A stretch of 64,000 nt of DNA, taken from positions 183,541,802 to 183,605,801 of the forward strand of contig NC_073693.1 of NCBI RefSeq assembly GCF_029784155.1. Direction: 5' to 3'. The stretch is from Uranotaenia lowii (Eukaryota > Arthropoda > Insecta > Diptera > Culicidae). The stretch's first letter is position 1. Each line of letters begins with the position of its first letter. Positions 36,584-47,925 of the stretch are shown here, piece by piece. The notes under the pieces are model-generated. The model did not search any database. It was not told the origin of the DNA and saw nothing but the letters and a program-made list of their open reading frames with translations. Both the position numbers and the translations under genes were made by a program.

Positions 36584-37418
36584 ATAAGAAGAGAAAGAAT
36601 AACTTTTTGATTCCATCGCCCTTATGCTGAATACATTCAGGGGCAAAAATATGCTCTGCGGAGAACAAAACTTCAAAACAATGTTTCATTATTTTGATCA
36701 AGTTTGAATTTTAACTTCCGTTTTTTCGTAAAGTAAAATTTTAATGAGTATTGTAAAAATGTCTAAATATGTATTGGTAAGCGTTCGACTAGAATGTGAA
36801 TGCCATCAGTAGTCACTTGAGTTTCATCAATCTCACCTTCAGATGATATTCATAAAGTTCGTAAACGAACAAGAATGAGTAAATAGGTCATTTCTAATCC
36901 AGAAAATTAATTACGGTTGATTTATTATTTGCATTTTAGGAAACAGAAGATTCACATTCTGATGTTTTTTTTCTTTCTGTTTTAAAACAAATTTCTTGTG
37001 GATGTGAAATAAAAAATGCAATAAACCAATTTTTTTCCATTTACAAACAGCATAATATATTATTACTCACTAACTCAACTTAAAGTAATTATGGTATAGA
37101 TACATTAAAGGGATGGAAAAGTTGGAATTATGTATAGCCTAGAAATTAAAATTACCAGTATTTACTATTTTTTATGTTATTCATCGCGTTTTATGAGTCA
37201 AATTCTGAATCATCGCTCATCATTTCTTTATATTGATTTCGAAATACCGACCTTTTTTCGAACAAAAACCCATACAAACTTCAGGCTCGTCGAGCGACCC
37301 TTTCCCGTGCTCCGATCTGGCCCAAATTTGGCATGAGATCTTGCATGCCCAAATTTGGCATGAGATATATTGCATTTCAAAATAAAAAAATACGAAGAAC
37401 TTTTCCAAAAATCTTATG
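36584..37418. other. Unassigned AT-rich intergenic sequence
   Basis: No gene. A short direct repeat (CCCAAATTTGGCATGAGAT, twice at 37320-37368) is the only structure seen. Confidence 0.4.
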
Positions 37419-37589
37419 TACAGTATTGTTCCGATTTTGTCAGCCCCATCTTGAATTTAGGGCTGACAAAACAGGGTACCTGATAAAATCGGGAAAAAAA
37501 ATTTTCTTGAAAACAATTTCAATTTTGATTTGATAATTGTCCGTTTACTTGTTATTGGAATATTTTATGTCAATACCATGATAAGGGGT

Positions 37590-37905
37590 GACATTAACCC
37601 CTTTTCTTTATTTTTTACCCTTCTTACAAAGAAGGGAATACATGTCTTTTGAAAAACCAACTTTCGATCCGAGGCCCGGAGGGCCAAGTGTCATATACCA
37701 TTCGACTCAGTTCATCGAGATCGGAAGATGTCTGTATGTGTGTATGTATGTGTGTATGTATGTGTATATATGTGTGTGTGTATGTTACAAAATAATGTCA
37801 CACACGTTTCTCGATGACCGCTTGACCGATTTGAGTTCTTGAGGCGTCAAATGAAACGTCTTGCAAATAGCAAAATGGAGGACCTGTTCAAGAACTCAAC
37901 CCTAA
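37590..37905. repeat. Insect repeat with TGTATG/TGTG microsatellite
   Basis: A conserved-looking head containing CATTCGACTCAGTTCATCG, a microsatellite of TGTATG and TG units (about 37730-37783), and a tail with GATGACCGCTTGACCGATTT form a layout I recognise from other insect genomes as an interspersed microsatellite-bearing repeat. Confidence 0.5.
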
Positions 37906-38156
37906 GTGATTGTTTACAAACACCTTTCATACAATGGATTGTGTACATGCCATTTGGAAAACCGTTGGTGCGTAGCTGCAAGATTGATATGCAATTGCAA
38001 AACAGCTGAATTTGTTGATCACGTTTTAATTTGAAGTATGTAATGGTACTTTTTTATTGATTTACAAAAATAAATGTTTTATTTTGAACCGTCCTTTATT
38101 TTTCTGAATTAAAAAAAAAAGAATGATTTTTTAAGATAAGTTAACCGTTAATTAAG

Positions 38157-38371
38157 TTTTGTAAATTATTTTTCGGCATATCGGTGAAATGTATATTCTT
38201 GGAGAGAGAATATCAGAAAATGAAATTTTATGAAGATGGATAGAAAAGTGAGAAGAAAATTTGTCAAATTTTCTTCTCACTTTTCTATCCATCTTCATAA
38301 AATTTCATTTTCTGATATTCTCTCTCCAAGAATATACATTTCACCGATATGCCGAAAAATAATTTACAAAA
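38157..38371. repeat. Perfect 215-bp palindrome
   Basis: The arms 38157-38263 and 38265-38371 are exact reverse complements (107 bases each by my reading) around a single T at 38264. There is no spacer and no mismatch. It could be a young foldback MITE, a hairpin-mediated inverted duplication, or a fold-back read artefact in the assembly. Confidence 0.95.
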
Positions 38372-38426
38372 AAAAAAAGAATGTTTAATGAAAAACGACA
38401 AATCCACGTGGTTTGTGGATAAAGTT

Positions 38427-38616
38427 CCCTAAGGGACTCTCCATAAACCACGTAGACTCATTTTTGGTCATTTCAGGCCCCCCCCCCCCCCCCCCTTCCC
38501 CCCTCGTATACTTTTGTCCATATAAAATTTCGAAAATTTGTATGGTGCGTAGACGTTGGCCAACCCCCCCCCCCCTTCCCCCTTGAAGTCTACGTGGTTT
38601 ATGGATGATCCCTAAG
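38427..38616. mobile_element. Small MITE with CATAAACCACGTAGAC ends and C-homopolymers
   Basis: CTCCATAAACCACGTAGACT near 38441 is mirrored by AGTCTACGTGGTTTATGGAT near 38587. CCCTAAGGG occurs on both sides and could be the target duplication. Two long C runs (38477-38495 and 38565-38575) lie inside. A further partial copy starts at about 38610 (CTATCCATAAACCATG). Confidence 0.65.
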
Positions 38617-38735
38617 GGCTATCCATAAACCATGAGATCAAAATGTGGTCAAGTTTCAACCTCCTTCCATTCGTCATCAATGGAAACTCTTATGAACCTT
38701 CAATCACCCTCAACCCTTAAAATACCAACCCTTAA

Positions 38736-38901
38736 GGGGCCGTTCAAATATTACGTAACGCAATTTTCGAGCATTTTCAACCCCCCTTCCCCCCTACGTA
38801 ACACAATCGTCTCAAAATTTCTAAGCAAAATCCACAAAGCGTAACAAACTGCTATACCCCCTCCCTCTCTGAAAGCGCTACGTAATATTTGAATGGTCCC
38901 T
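38736..38901. mobile_element. Small MITE with GGGNCCGTTCAAATATTACG ends
   Basis: GGCCGTTCAAATATTACGTA on the left is mirrored by TACGTAATATTTGAATGGTC on the right. The whole is about 165 bp and has no coding capacity. It is a common insect MITE pattern. Confidence 0.7.
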
Positions 38902-39118
38902 AAAATACCAAGTGGTTAAGGGTGGTCCTCTACGTGGGTCAGGACAACCCCAAAAAAAACATACAGTGTTAAATGACTGGGAATTTTAGTTCAAAAGCAT
39001 AAAATTTCAACTAAATTTAAAGGCTGGCAAAATCGGGATAAAATGCTGACAAAATCGGGGATAGACAAAATCGGGGGTAGACAAAATCGGGAGCTGACAA
39101 AATCGGAACAATACTGTA

Positions 39119-40203
39119 GTTATTAATGATCAGCGAATAAAAGTGGCAAATCTTTTTATAAACTATAAAGTTTTAAATCGGGAGTAAAGATTTCGTAGTC
39201 CAATTCTTACTTCAGCATGGAACGCGTTTTTAAATGGAGTATGATTAATAAAAGTATACATAAAGTAGCACATTGCTCACATTTGCTAGAACATAAAACG
39301 AAGTTTTAGGTATTTAGTTTAAGGGAAGCCAAGGGATTTTTTTTACAATAATATATTAACATAGCATAGCATAACATAGCATAGGGTGACTACACACATC
39401 TTGCATTGGCTGATACACGAGGTACAACTGATAATCAAGAGCAACGCAAGATGCCAAAATGAGTATCTGGATTCAATATTCATTCCAAGTGCTGCTCTTG
39501 AAGATCAGTGTGGTACCATGGTGCACACCGTGACAAGTCAATGTAATCATAACGGGGTTATCTGAAACAACAAAAATAACTCTTTAGGTGCAGAGAACTC
39601 ATACGACCCATAAAGCTGTTTCAGAACGGAATGGGAAGGGATGTTTAAGTGGAAAATCCTACATGGCAAATAGGATTGACGAAATACATATGTATAAATA
39701 TAATTTAAAAAAAAAATGAAACAATCTCACCGAAGTTCATTAAAAGGCGATGAGGGAAGGCGGCAGCATTGGTTGATTTATATTTGATGGCCCTGTTGTA
39801 CAAATGGTGATCATCCCTGCACTTTCCAGTCACTGTTGCTTGATAATCCAGCAAGTGATTTTGAATCATTTTTCGGGATTTGAGTGCTTCTTTTCTTCTG
39901 CTGATATTTTGTTTAACACACTGCTTTGCTTACACATATTTCGAAAAAGTAGCTTGATAAATATCATTGTATTTTCAGGAACACAAATGAGAAAATGGCG
40001 AGGTCGGAAAAACTCCTTCAACAATCTAGATCTCGTTCAGACATAAAATTAACACTGGTCCTTGTAAGACAAAATGTAGGCATTCACAACACTCGGTTTT
40101 ACTGCAATCAATGATAAAAAAAATTCCACAACAATTTTCTACTTTTGAGCTTTAAATTTTTAAAAATTCAATCAATTTTTTTCTATTTGAGAACATTTTC
40201 CGC
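39119..40203. other. Unassigned sequence with short CATAG repeats
   Basis: There is a run of CATAG-like pentanucleotides at 39359-39385, followed by a less AT-rich block to about 39560. No gene or element end was recognised. Confidence 0.35.
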
Positions 40204-40895
40204 AGCACGAATCGCACGTCGCCTTGATCAGTCTTGTCACCTTCCCAGAAAAGCCGTTCTCGATGAATAGATGGTGCGTAGGGACTTGGTATTCACGGCA
40301 TTTTGGAGGATTTGCCGTGGTGTGAAGATCTGGTTCGTCGTAGATCGTCCCTTCATGAAGCCGGTCTGATGACTTCCCACGAATCTGATCTGTTTGCTTG
40401 TGGCGTTAGGCGGCGGAGTAGGATTTGGGACAAAATTTTATAGGCGGCATTGAAGACCAATTTGTCGTCCTTATTATAAATGGGACATATTACCCCCTCC
40501 TTCCACTCCTCCGGTAGCTGTTCTATGAACCAGATCCGGACCATTAACCGAGTAGGCAATCAGCCAACTGACTCATTTTGATGAGTTCAGCAGCGATGCT
40601 ATCCTTCCCAGCCGACTTGCTGCTATTCAACTGGCGAATGGCTTCCTTGAATTCACTCATCGTTGGGAGTGGCTCCACCTCGTCGTTGACTACGCCGTTC
40701 AGATGTTCATCGAAGTATTACTTCCACCTTTATAATACTTCACGATTGTCCGTCAGGATGCTTCCGTTCTTGTCCTGGCACATTTCGGTTTGCGGCACGA
40801 AGCTTTTGCGGGATGCGCTGAGTTTCTGATAGAACTTTCGTGTTTCTTGGGAACGATGCAACTGCTCCAGCTCTTCGAGCTCATCCTCCTTCTTT
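40204..40895 (-). pseudogene. Decayed antisense copy of an RTE-A-type reverse transcriptase
   Basis: On the minus strand, broken frames encode RIWFIEQLPEEWKEGVICPI, then FNAAYKILSQILLRRLTPQA, which match RTE-A (LPEEWKEGVICPIYKKGDK and LNAAYKVLSRILLRRLTPQA). Upstream pieces correspond to the NKSAGKDGIAAEL region and the region around RRLEEEELEELEQL. Deletions and frameshifts are present, and both ends are missing. It is older than the stub at 13128-13253. Confidence 0.85.
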
Positions 40896-41589
40896 CAGAA
40901 CAAATTTTCACTAAAAATTTAAATAAAAAATTGAATTTGGTTACATGAATTCACTCATATGCGCTGTTGCAACTCAGCTAGATCTTTACGGATATATATA
41001 AAATTGAGTGTTTCAGAATTATCACATCATTTTCAAAGAAGATCTATATACTTTTTGTTAGAAAATGTAAAAACTTCCTCGTAAAATTAAACAGTTTCCA
41101 TTCTCGTGACGTGTGTTCACTCATTTGCGGCTGCTTTTATCGCTTTTTACAGTTTTACAATTTATATTCAAAACAAACTCTTTTTTTCTACACACTGAAG
41201 CAGTAATTTGTTGGCTTCAACACGTATTATTAAATTTGCGAAAAAATCAATCCATATATTTGGAATTAATTATTTTTTTAAAGTTGTCAAAATTTACAAT
41301 TTCTCCATCTAACAATTTGATATACAAAACTTTATAAAACAGGGTAAAAAAACTTTTCCGTTTTTTTTCGTGATTCAAATTATCGAAATTGTTGACGATT
41401 TTGAGATTTTTTTTTATATAAGACCGGATAAAAATCACTGGTGAGCAGTACAAGCACGTGGAATGTGTCATATAATCAAACCATTACTTTTGACGAAGTT
41501 TGCAGAGAATTGAACTCTTCCTTTCTTAGAAGAAGCCGGAACCATTTTCCATGCAGAGTGTGGTAGTTTCCAATTTTCGATAGTGATCG
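40896..41589. other. AT-rich intergenic sequence
   Basis: Nothing recognisable. Confidence 0.5.
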
Positions 41590-41591
41590 TA

Positions 41592-42508
41592 GGGGAAAGG
41601 TTTCCTAAAAGGGCCTATCGGGTTAAATGACCCTACGGCTGTTTGAGAAAATGGCTGACTAGACAGCTTATATGACCAATGCATTTTGAGAGTGATACGG
41701 TTAGAACATAAGGCATGAAAGAATTTTATGAATCTACAAACTCAAAAAAATTTAAAAAATCATAAATGTTTTTGATACTTTTTGATGTAATATTTCGACT
41801 TTTAAAAATTATACGTAAACAAGCTTAGAACAAAAACTAGGATGGTTTTTTGTTTCTTACTCAAATAAATTAAAATTATTTAAACATATTTCAGCTTTTG
41901 TGGAGGTTTAATAATGATTATATAGTGGAATAATAGAGTGTTTTTGTATGCCCCCATCATGTTTGTAAAATGCCTCCATCCTAAAATAACAGGTTAAATG
42001 GAATAAATAAATGATTTTTATCATTGAACCTTCAAATCTAAGCTCTGAATAACATCTTAAGAGAAAATCGAAGATCTAAAAACAGATTTGATAAAGTTTT
42101 TCTCATGGATGAACTGCCTCCATAGTATGGCAACCCTAACTTTTGTTTTATTCCACAAAATTATAATATACATAGATTTTTATAAAACTTCAGCTTTGTC
42201 GTACGGAAATTATTACTTTCTAGCAGTTTCAATGAAATTATACAGAATTATTGCTCAAAAAACAGAAATTTTGTTCAAAACCTAAATAGGCGCATTTAGC
42301 CCGCACAGTTTGAGGTTCGGCATTTTAGACAACACTTATTATAAAATTGTTTTCTTGGAAACAGTAGAAAATTTTAAAATAAAAACTACTACAATGTATA
42401 GAAAACAGATGCCTGCTCACGCGTATATAGTTTTTGTACACATATTCGATGTGATATTTGATTAAATCAGTGTTCTGCTAAATAGGCGCATATAGCCAGC
42501 TTCTCCCC
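41592..42508. mobile_element. TA element with GGGGAAAGG / CTTCTCCCC ends
   Basis: GGGGAAAGG begins at 41592 and GCTTCTCCCC ends at 42508, with TA outside both (41590-41591, 42509-42510). Words of the type ATAGGCGCATTTAGCC recur internally near 42288 and at the right end. The length of 917 bp is close to that of the other TA elements here. A partial sibling lies at 23663-23934. No transposase. Confidence 0.65.
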
Positions 42509-42510
42509 TA

Positions 42511-43260
42511 ATCGGAGAAGTCTCGAATGAATAATTTTGGTAAGTCAGTCAAAGTGGTCGAGCTTCTCAAGGTTTTCAAGGTTGAAGTTTTTTTCTTTTC
42601 TTTTTTATAGGAATTTAACTCATTAATGACCTTTATTTAAATATCCTTCAAATTAAATTGTGAAAAATCCTTCAAATTAAATTTGAAGAAGTGTTTCATT
42701 TAGATAATCTGGAGAATATTCATCAACAACAACAACACAGAGAAATAGCGATCTGTTAAGGTTTTTACAACTTGCCGGACCAAATACAAGATATCTCGTT
42801 TTTTTCGCTTGAGGCGTGTGCGCTTCATTGAGAAGCATAACTCAAATGTGATACATTTTATAAAGAAACTTAGTTCTACAAAATGGTATACAACTATTTC
42901 AAAGATAATAAATTTGTAGAATTTTGTCCAGTGGTTTCTGAGTTATTTCGTCCAAGCGAAAACTGCTAAACTGCGATGTTTACTGCAACAACGCTTAGTG
43001 TTATGAACGTATTAAATTTTTCGACAACATTTTTTACCAGTCTTTAGTGTATTAGAAATAATACAATTCATCGGAATATTTTGAATTGATATTCCTAATG
43101 TAAAAAAGGTACAGTTCTATGAAAATTTTGATATCAAGTGCGTACTTTATTTTGTCGCGTAGGAACTGTTGCAAACGCTCATCAGGCATTTCAAGTTTTT
43201 TCGATTTTCCATTTCAAAGTGTTGCTTACAACTTCAATTGAAAAATTACAAAGAAAAAAA
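42511..43260. other. AT-rich intergenic sequence
   Basis: No gene or element was recognised. Confidence 0.5.
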
Positions 43261-43274
43261 AACCTAATTTAAAG

Positions 43275-43750
43275 TTGAACTAACGGAACCGGGAGTTAAA
43301 AACCGGAAGTTGTAAACCGATACCGAAAGTTACAGATTGCAATGAAAGTTTGAATTAGAAATTGATAACCGGAACCGGACGTCTGATTTATCGGCCTTTA
43401 ACGGCCGGTGAAAAGTGATGTCTTTTTTAGTAAGAACATCTTAAGAATTTTAAATTTTATAGACGGTAAAAAAAATCTACCCACGCATTTTCACAATCTT
43501 TCATTTCTTTTTATCCTTCTATAAAATATCAAATTCTTAAGATGTTCTTATACAAAATGACATCACTTTTCCCCGATAAGACCGATAAATTAAATAACAA
43601 ACATAAATTGAGTTGATTAATCTCTTCATGGAACCGGAAGCGGGAAACGGTTTTTTTTAACTAGAACCGGAAATTGGAAACCGGAACCGTAAGTAGGAAA
43701 CTGGAACCAGAAGTTGTAAAACGGAAGTGAAAAACCGAAGAACAGAAGTG
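43275..43750. repeat. GGAACCGGAAGT-type minisatellite split by a MITE
   Basis: Degenerate units around GAACCGGAAGTNGNAAACC occur at 43275-43384 and resume at 43625-43750. The interval between is occupied by a MITE. Confidence 0.6.
43385..43591. mobile_element. MITE with AAGTGATGTC / AAGAACATCTTAAGAATT arms
   Basis: An inverted repeat of about 60 bp. ATTTATCGG, then GAAAAGTGATGTC, then AAGAACATCTTAAGAATTTT on the left are mirrored in the same order on the right (AAATTCTTAAGATGTTCTT, GACATCACTTTTC, CCGATAAAT). The whole is about 207 bp and folds as a hairpin. Confidence 0.7.
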
Positions 43751-44950
43751 TAACACGAAAAGCAATACCACGCAATACAGCTAAAAATAGCTTTTTTTTT
43801 AATTGACTTAGTACAAAGATTGAGGTCCGCTGAATAAAGGATCAAAGTGTCCTCCGACCTAAAAAAAACCTTTTTAATTCATCTTCGAGATACCTTATTG
43901 CCCGTATTTCTGGAGCATAGTAACTTGGTATCAAATGGTGAAGAAACTGTTATGACGAAAACAATTAAATGAGATATAGTTTCCACACTTTCCTATATAT
44001 AGATTAAAATTTAGGAAAAACGGTGCCACGAAGTTGTTATATTGTTTTTTAATTCATATTATTAATTAACATATTTCACATTTTCATGTTGTTCACCATA
44101 AAAAAAATCTTTAGAGAACAAATCATTTGAAAGGAAATAAAGAGTCTGGAACAGTTGTAAAACGACAAAATTATCCTTGATTTTTTTTTTATTTCTGACA
44201 CCGTTTCCCTAATTTGCATTGAAGATATGAATAAAAAAAATCCAGCTAACACCCACTCTTCAGGTTGTACCTTATGTGTTGGAAAAATTCAATTTCGCAC
44301 TCTTCGGTTTCGATTAATAAGACGGAAAGACCCATTATGTCACAATACCTAGTTATTCATTTAGCTTTCTACAGCCGAAGGTGTACTTACCAAGTTAATA
44401 GAATGTAATTCATCCAGTTCTAACTGTTGGTCTGGTATGCACTGCACATACCTATTGCATACACTATTGGCGAGTAGCTTGAAGCAGTTGAAATAGTGCT
44501 TCTATACACCACATACTAATTTACTTACTACATGGGGTTGTGTCCATTGCAACAATCAGCAGCGTGTTTTAAATGCCCCAGGCACACCTTTTGTGCTATT
44601 CGTTCGCGTGATGTTGTGGTAGATGTCCTTGGAAGAAATTAAGCAAACTCTGCATTTATTGTGTCATTGGGCATACCTTTCCGCAAAAAATGATGCTTCA
44701 GAGAAGATGTACGTTATATTAATTACGGTTTTTGTTTGGTTGAGGCGAATTACAAAAATGTCTGATGCACATAAAAAACCATTTCCTTGAATGGTACACA
44801 ACAGGGGAACAAACTGAAGCGTCCATTATTAAAAACATGTAGACGAATAAAATGACATTTACAAAAATTTCAGAATTCAGATTCAAAACTCATCTAATGC
44901 AGGGCTCAGAATTGATTTAAAATATTTCATAATTATGAAAATTTAGATAC
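43751..44950. other. Unassigned intergenic sequence
   Basis: No ORF of note; slightly less AT-rich at 44260-44700. No element ends were recognised. Confidence 0.4.
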
Positions 44951-45970
44951 GGTAAACTGGGCGAACTTTGTTCACTTTTTTTCACTTATTTTTTTAATAT
45001 TTTTGAAAGGGTTGCTTTTTCGTTACACCCAAAATTTTCAAAACACTTCCTGAGGAAAGAAGTATAAAACATGATCATTGATTGCAGAATATTTAAACGA
45101 CATTAAGGGCTACACAAAAAAATTATCACAAAACAAGATTTCAGGTTTCGGGGTTATCTACTTAGATCAGCATGGTTTTAACTTATCTTGGTTGACATCT
45201 TTAAAATTATTGTTTGGTGTCATTTAGGAGACAAGGCATAAAAACATCAAGTAGAGATTTTTTTCCTTTTCTACTTTTTCTTGTGAAAATGTTCATAAAC
45301 ATAATATTGACAATTATTCTGCATAAACTTACGGGCAGTAATTATTTACATTGCGGAATGTTTTTTAGCTTCGGAAACAAATAAAGGGGCTTATTCTGCG
45401 ACTCGGATAACGTGACTCACGAAATTTCACTTTTTCGTCCTGACTCCAGATAATGCTTAAGAAAAGAAATTTGTGTATCGATAAGCTCTGAAGATCAATA
45501 ACAGCTCATCCGAACGAAAATTTCGAGGCTAGAGAGGCTATTGAAGCCAGCAAAATGATATGAAATTTCGTAAGTCACGTCACTCGCGTCGCAGAATAAG
45601 CCCCAAAATCTTGCCTTCATTCAATTTTGTAGACCCTTCCACCTTTCCCGTTTTTTCGATTTTTTTTTAATTTTAGTAGGGTTCCTAGCTGTTGTCGTAT
45701 ACAGGGTCACTCTTTGTTCACTTTTTTATATAGCAAAAATTAACCACATAATGACAGTAGAAATAATTATACATAAACAAAGAAAATATGTTGATCTTTC
45801 ACACAAAACAACCCGTATACTTCTAAATGCTTTGGTTTCATCAGGAGAGGTGTTTGTTTACGTGTCTTCAAAAAATTGATATTTTAAGATTTTAAAATTA
45901 CATTTTTACTAACAGCAAACATTTCCATAAACAAACCAAATTTTGCCTATTTGACACTCAATTTAAAGGA
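44951..45970. mobile_element. Diverged, right-truncated TA element related to 31077-32018
   Basis: The left end ACGGTAAACTGGGCGAACTT resembles the CCGTAATCCGGGG ends. The interior shares the order CCCGTATACTTCTAAATGC, GATATTTTAAGATTTTAAA and CACTCAATTT with 31740-31890. The right terminal repeat is not visible. A 219-bp MITE (45386-45604) is inserted in it. Confidence 0.55.
45386..45604. mobile_element. Small MITE with GGGGCTTATTCTGCGA ends
   Basis: GGGGCTTATTCTGCGA at 45386-45401 is complementary to the right end at 45589-45604, and the inverted similarity continues (CGTGACTCACGAAATTTC against GAAATTTCGTAAGTCACG). The likely target repeat is a short A run. Non-coding. Confidence 0.8.
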
Positions 45971-46274
45971 TTTCCAGGGCTGAAATCATTAAACTTCGAA
46001 AAATAGACTATAAATCAGCAGTGCAAGTGCTCAAAAAAAGCATCGCATGTATTTACTTCATAAGAACCGGTATTAAATTGCCTTTCTGGTAAATATAAAT
46101 TGACTGCGAAAATCTAGCGTTCATAAACTCAAAATCTTGTGCAATGTCAAATTTAGCTTCTAGAAAAATCTTAAGATGTCAGCATGTGTCAAATAACGTC
46201 AACTTTCTAATCCATTTTTTCAAATTATTCCTACTGTAACTGAAACAGTTTGGACGATTCATTGATTAAAAGTA

Positions 46275-47187
46275 GGGGAGAGTGGGGTATCGTGGGCCAT
46301 GGGGAAACGTGGGCCACTTTTAATATCTCAAATGTGTGTTGAGATAAAAATCTCAAACCAACTGTTATCGTCGTCGCCTTGCGTGAGCATATATTCCTAT
46401 ATGTTGTTGACCGAAATACGCATCATATGCTTCTTTTATTTATCAAGCTAAAAAAAGTTAGAAAAATTTACTTACATAATTAAAAAAAACACCCGCTAAT
46501 TTCATCGATGGGGAACCTAAAGTGCATAACAAAAATATGCTCATACACTTATGATCTTAGTTTTGTCATGCTCTTTCATGTGGAAAAGGAATTTTTGATG
46601 AAACATCAATAAGTCACACAAACGCAACCAATTTGCAAACCATAGCTTATGGGGAATCGTGGGCCACACATCTTGAATCACCTATATTTTTATGTTTTTA
46701 TACACATTCAGAACTTAAAATACGTTTTTCCTATCTGTAAAGTTTTCTTATGCCACATGACGAGTTATGAAAAATATTTTGTCCATCCTATATAAGAAAT
46801 TTTTCCAAAACGTTCGCGAGCCAGGTTTTGGAATCTATGCGATCATACACAGCTCTCTTTTTTATTTCATCATCTGAAATTGCTTTAAAACAACGAAATG
46901 AATTAGGAAATCACAGTTTTGGGTCAACTCATAAACTTTGCGTGTTATTTGGTCAATTTGGATTTGGTGGCCCACGATTCCCCACCATTTTTCAAAATTC
47001 AAAAAATATTGCTTTTTTTCAAACAGTCAGAATTTGGGGAAAATAACTTATTAAAAATTAAAAAAAAAAACCTTATGATACCTTGAAAATGTAGAAAACC
47101 ATATAATTTTTTATTTTCATTTTATCTTTTAAATAAAGAAGTTATGGAACAACGAAAAAAAGTGGCCCATGATTCCCCACTCTCCCA
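46275..47187. mobile_element. TA element with GGGGAGAGTGGGG ends and internal CGTGGGCCAC repeats
   Basis: GGGGAGAGTGGGGTATCGTG at 46275 is mirrored by a right end reading ATTCCCCACTCTCCCA to 47187, with TA outside both ends (46273-46274, 47188-47189). The phrase GGGGAATCGTGGGCCAC recurs in both orientations at 46650 and 46968-46983. An ORF at 46828-47046 has no recognisable content. Confidence 0.75.
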
Positions 47188-47297
47188 TACAGTTTTCACA
47201 CCACTTGTTTAGATTATTTGTGGTCATGATTTAAAAAAAAAATCAAAACAATATATTTTTGTGTGCAACATATAGTTTCTAACTTCAGCTTTCTAAG

Positions 47298-47631
47298 GTA
47301 CCGTCAATTGAGGCAACATGCAAAACTTTTCAAATTCAATGGCTTCTTAAAAACTTATATTCACAGATAATTATACCCCTTATGCATCAAAAGTTTTAAG
47401 GTTAATAGGATTTATTGGTTGCAACAGTTTTTCTTCAAACTTGCGATTTTCACCCTACTCGGAAAAAGGAGTTCATGCAAAAACTTAGTTTTTAATGAAA
47501 AGTATAATAAAAAATTATATTTTTTAATAAATTCGAATGCCGTAAAGGAAATTACGCATAAAATCACCAATTGCAGTAATGTTACATTTATTTTCTCTCG
47601 ATAAACATAAAAATGCTGCATACATTTAGGT
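47298..47631. other. Possible interrupted TIR element around RTE-B
   Basis: TA followed by CCGTCAATTGAGGCAACATG at 47299 resembles the left ends of the other TA elements. A loosely complementary stretch (TTGTTGCATCTTACGAGACA) lies at 51204-51223, beyond RTE-B. The match is poor, so only a tentative element is noted. Confidence 0.25.
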
Positions 47632-47755
47632 GGCTGGTAAACGGTGGATAATGTGCAACACGAGACCCCATAGTGGTCATATCACCTCTTATTCACAACT
47701 CCTATCTCTACCTCCCCGCGGTGCCGGCTGGGGTGCGAGTAACCTAAGCGGAGAT
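47632..47755 (+). ncRNA. HDV-like self-cleaving ribozyme at the 5' end of RTE-B
   Basis: GGCTGGT (47632-47638) pairs with GCCGGCT (47723-47729) as a 7-bp P1 with a G-U at the cleavage position. P3, ACC/GGT (47710-47712, 47720-47722), closes the 7-nt loop TCCCCGC, one base different from the UCCUCGC loop of HDV. GG (47730-47731) is available for P1.1. CTAAG places the catalytic C at 47744, as in the HDV antigenomic J4/2. P2 is ATCTCT (47704-47709) with GGAGAT (47750-47755). P4 is very short and is the least secure helix. J1/2 is about 65 nt. Cleavage would release the element RNA exactly at its 5' end and supply an internal-processing route from host transcripts. Confidence 0.83.
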
Positions 47756-47925
47756 CGGGTACCCAACCCCGGTGGATGCTTTGGTCGCATGCAGACTGAG
47801 AAGGTGGCCGCACGCGTCTGTTCCCCAGGTCAGGGGCGGCGTGCAACAACAACCGAGCGTCTGTTCTCCAGGTCAGGGGCGGCTCAAACAGCGTCTGTCT
47901 TGCAGCAAGCGGCTGAATTTATGAA

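Larger units (their letters stand above)
37421..39116. mobile_element. TA element with CAGTATTGTTCCGATTTTGT ends
   Basis: CAGTATTGTTCCGATTTTGT at 37421-37440 is exactly complementary to the right end at 39097-39116. TA lies outside both ends (37419-37420, 39117-39118), and CAGT ends are characteristic of Tc1/mariner-like elements. The subterminal word GACAAAATCGGG is repeated four times near the right end (39030-39100). The interior is a patchwork of a (TG)n-bearing repeat (37590-37905), a perfect palindrome (38157-38371) and two small MITEs (38427-38901). No transposase. Confidence 0.8.

Noticed and set aside
46828..47046. 72-codon frame inside the 46275-47187 element
   Set aside because: Low-complexity, no transposase motif, and overlaps the repeated terminal phrase of the element.
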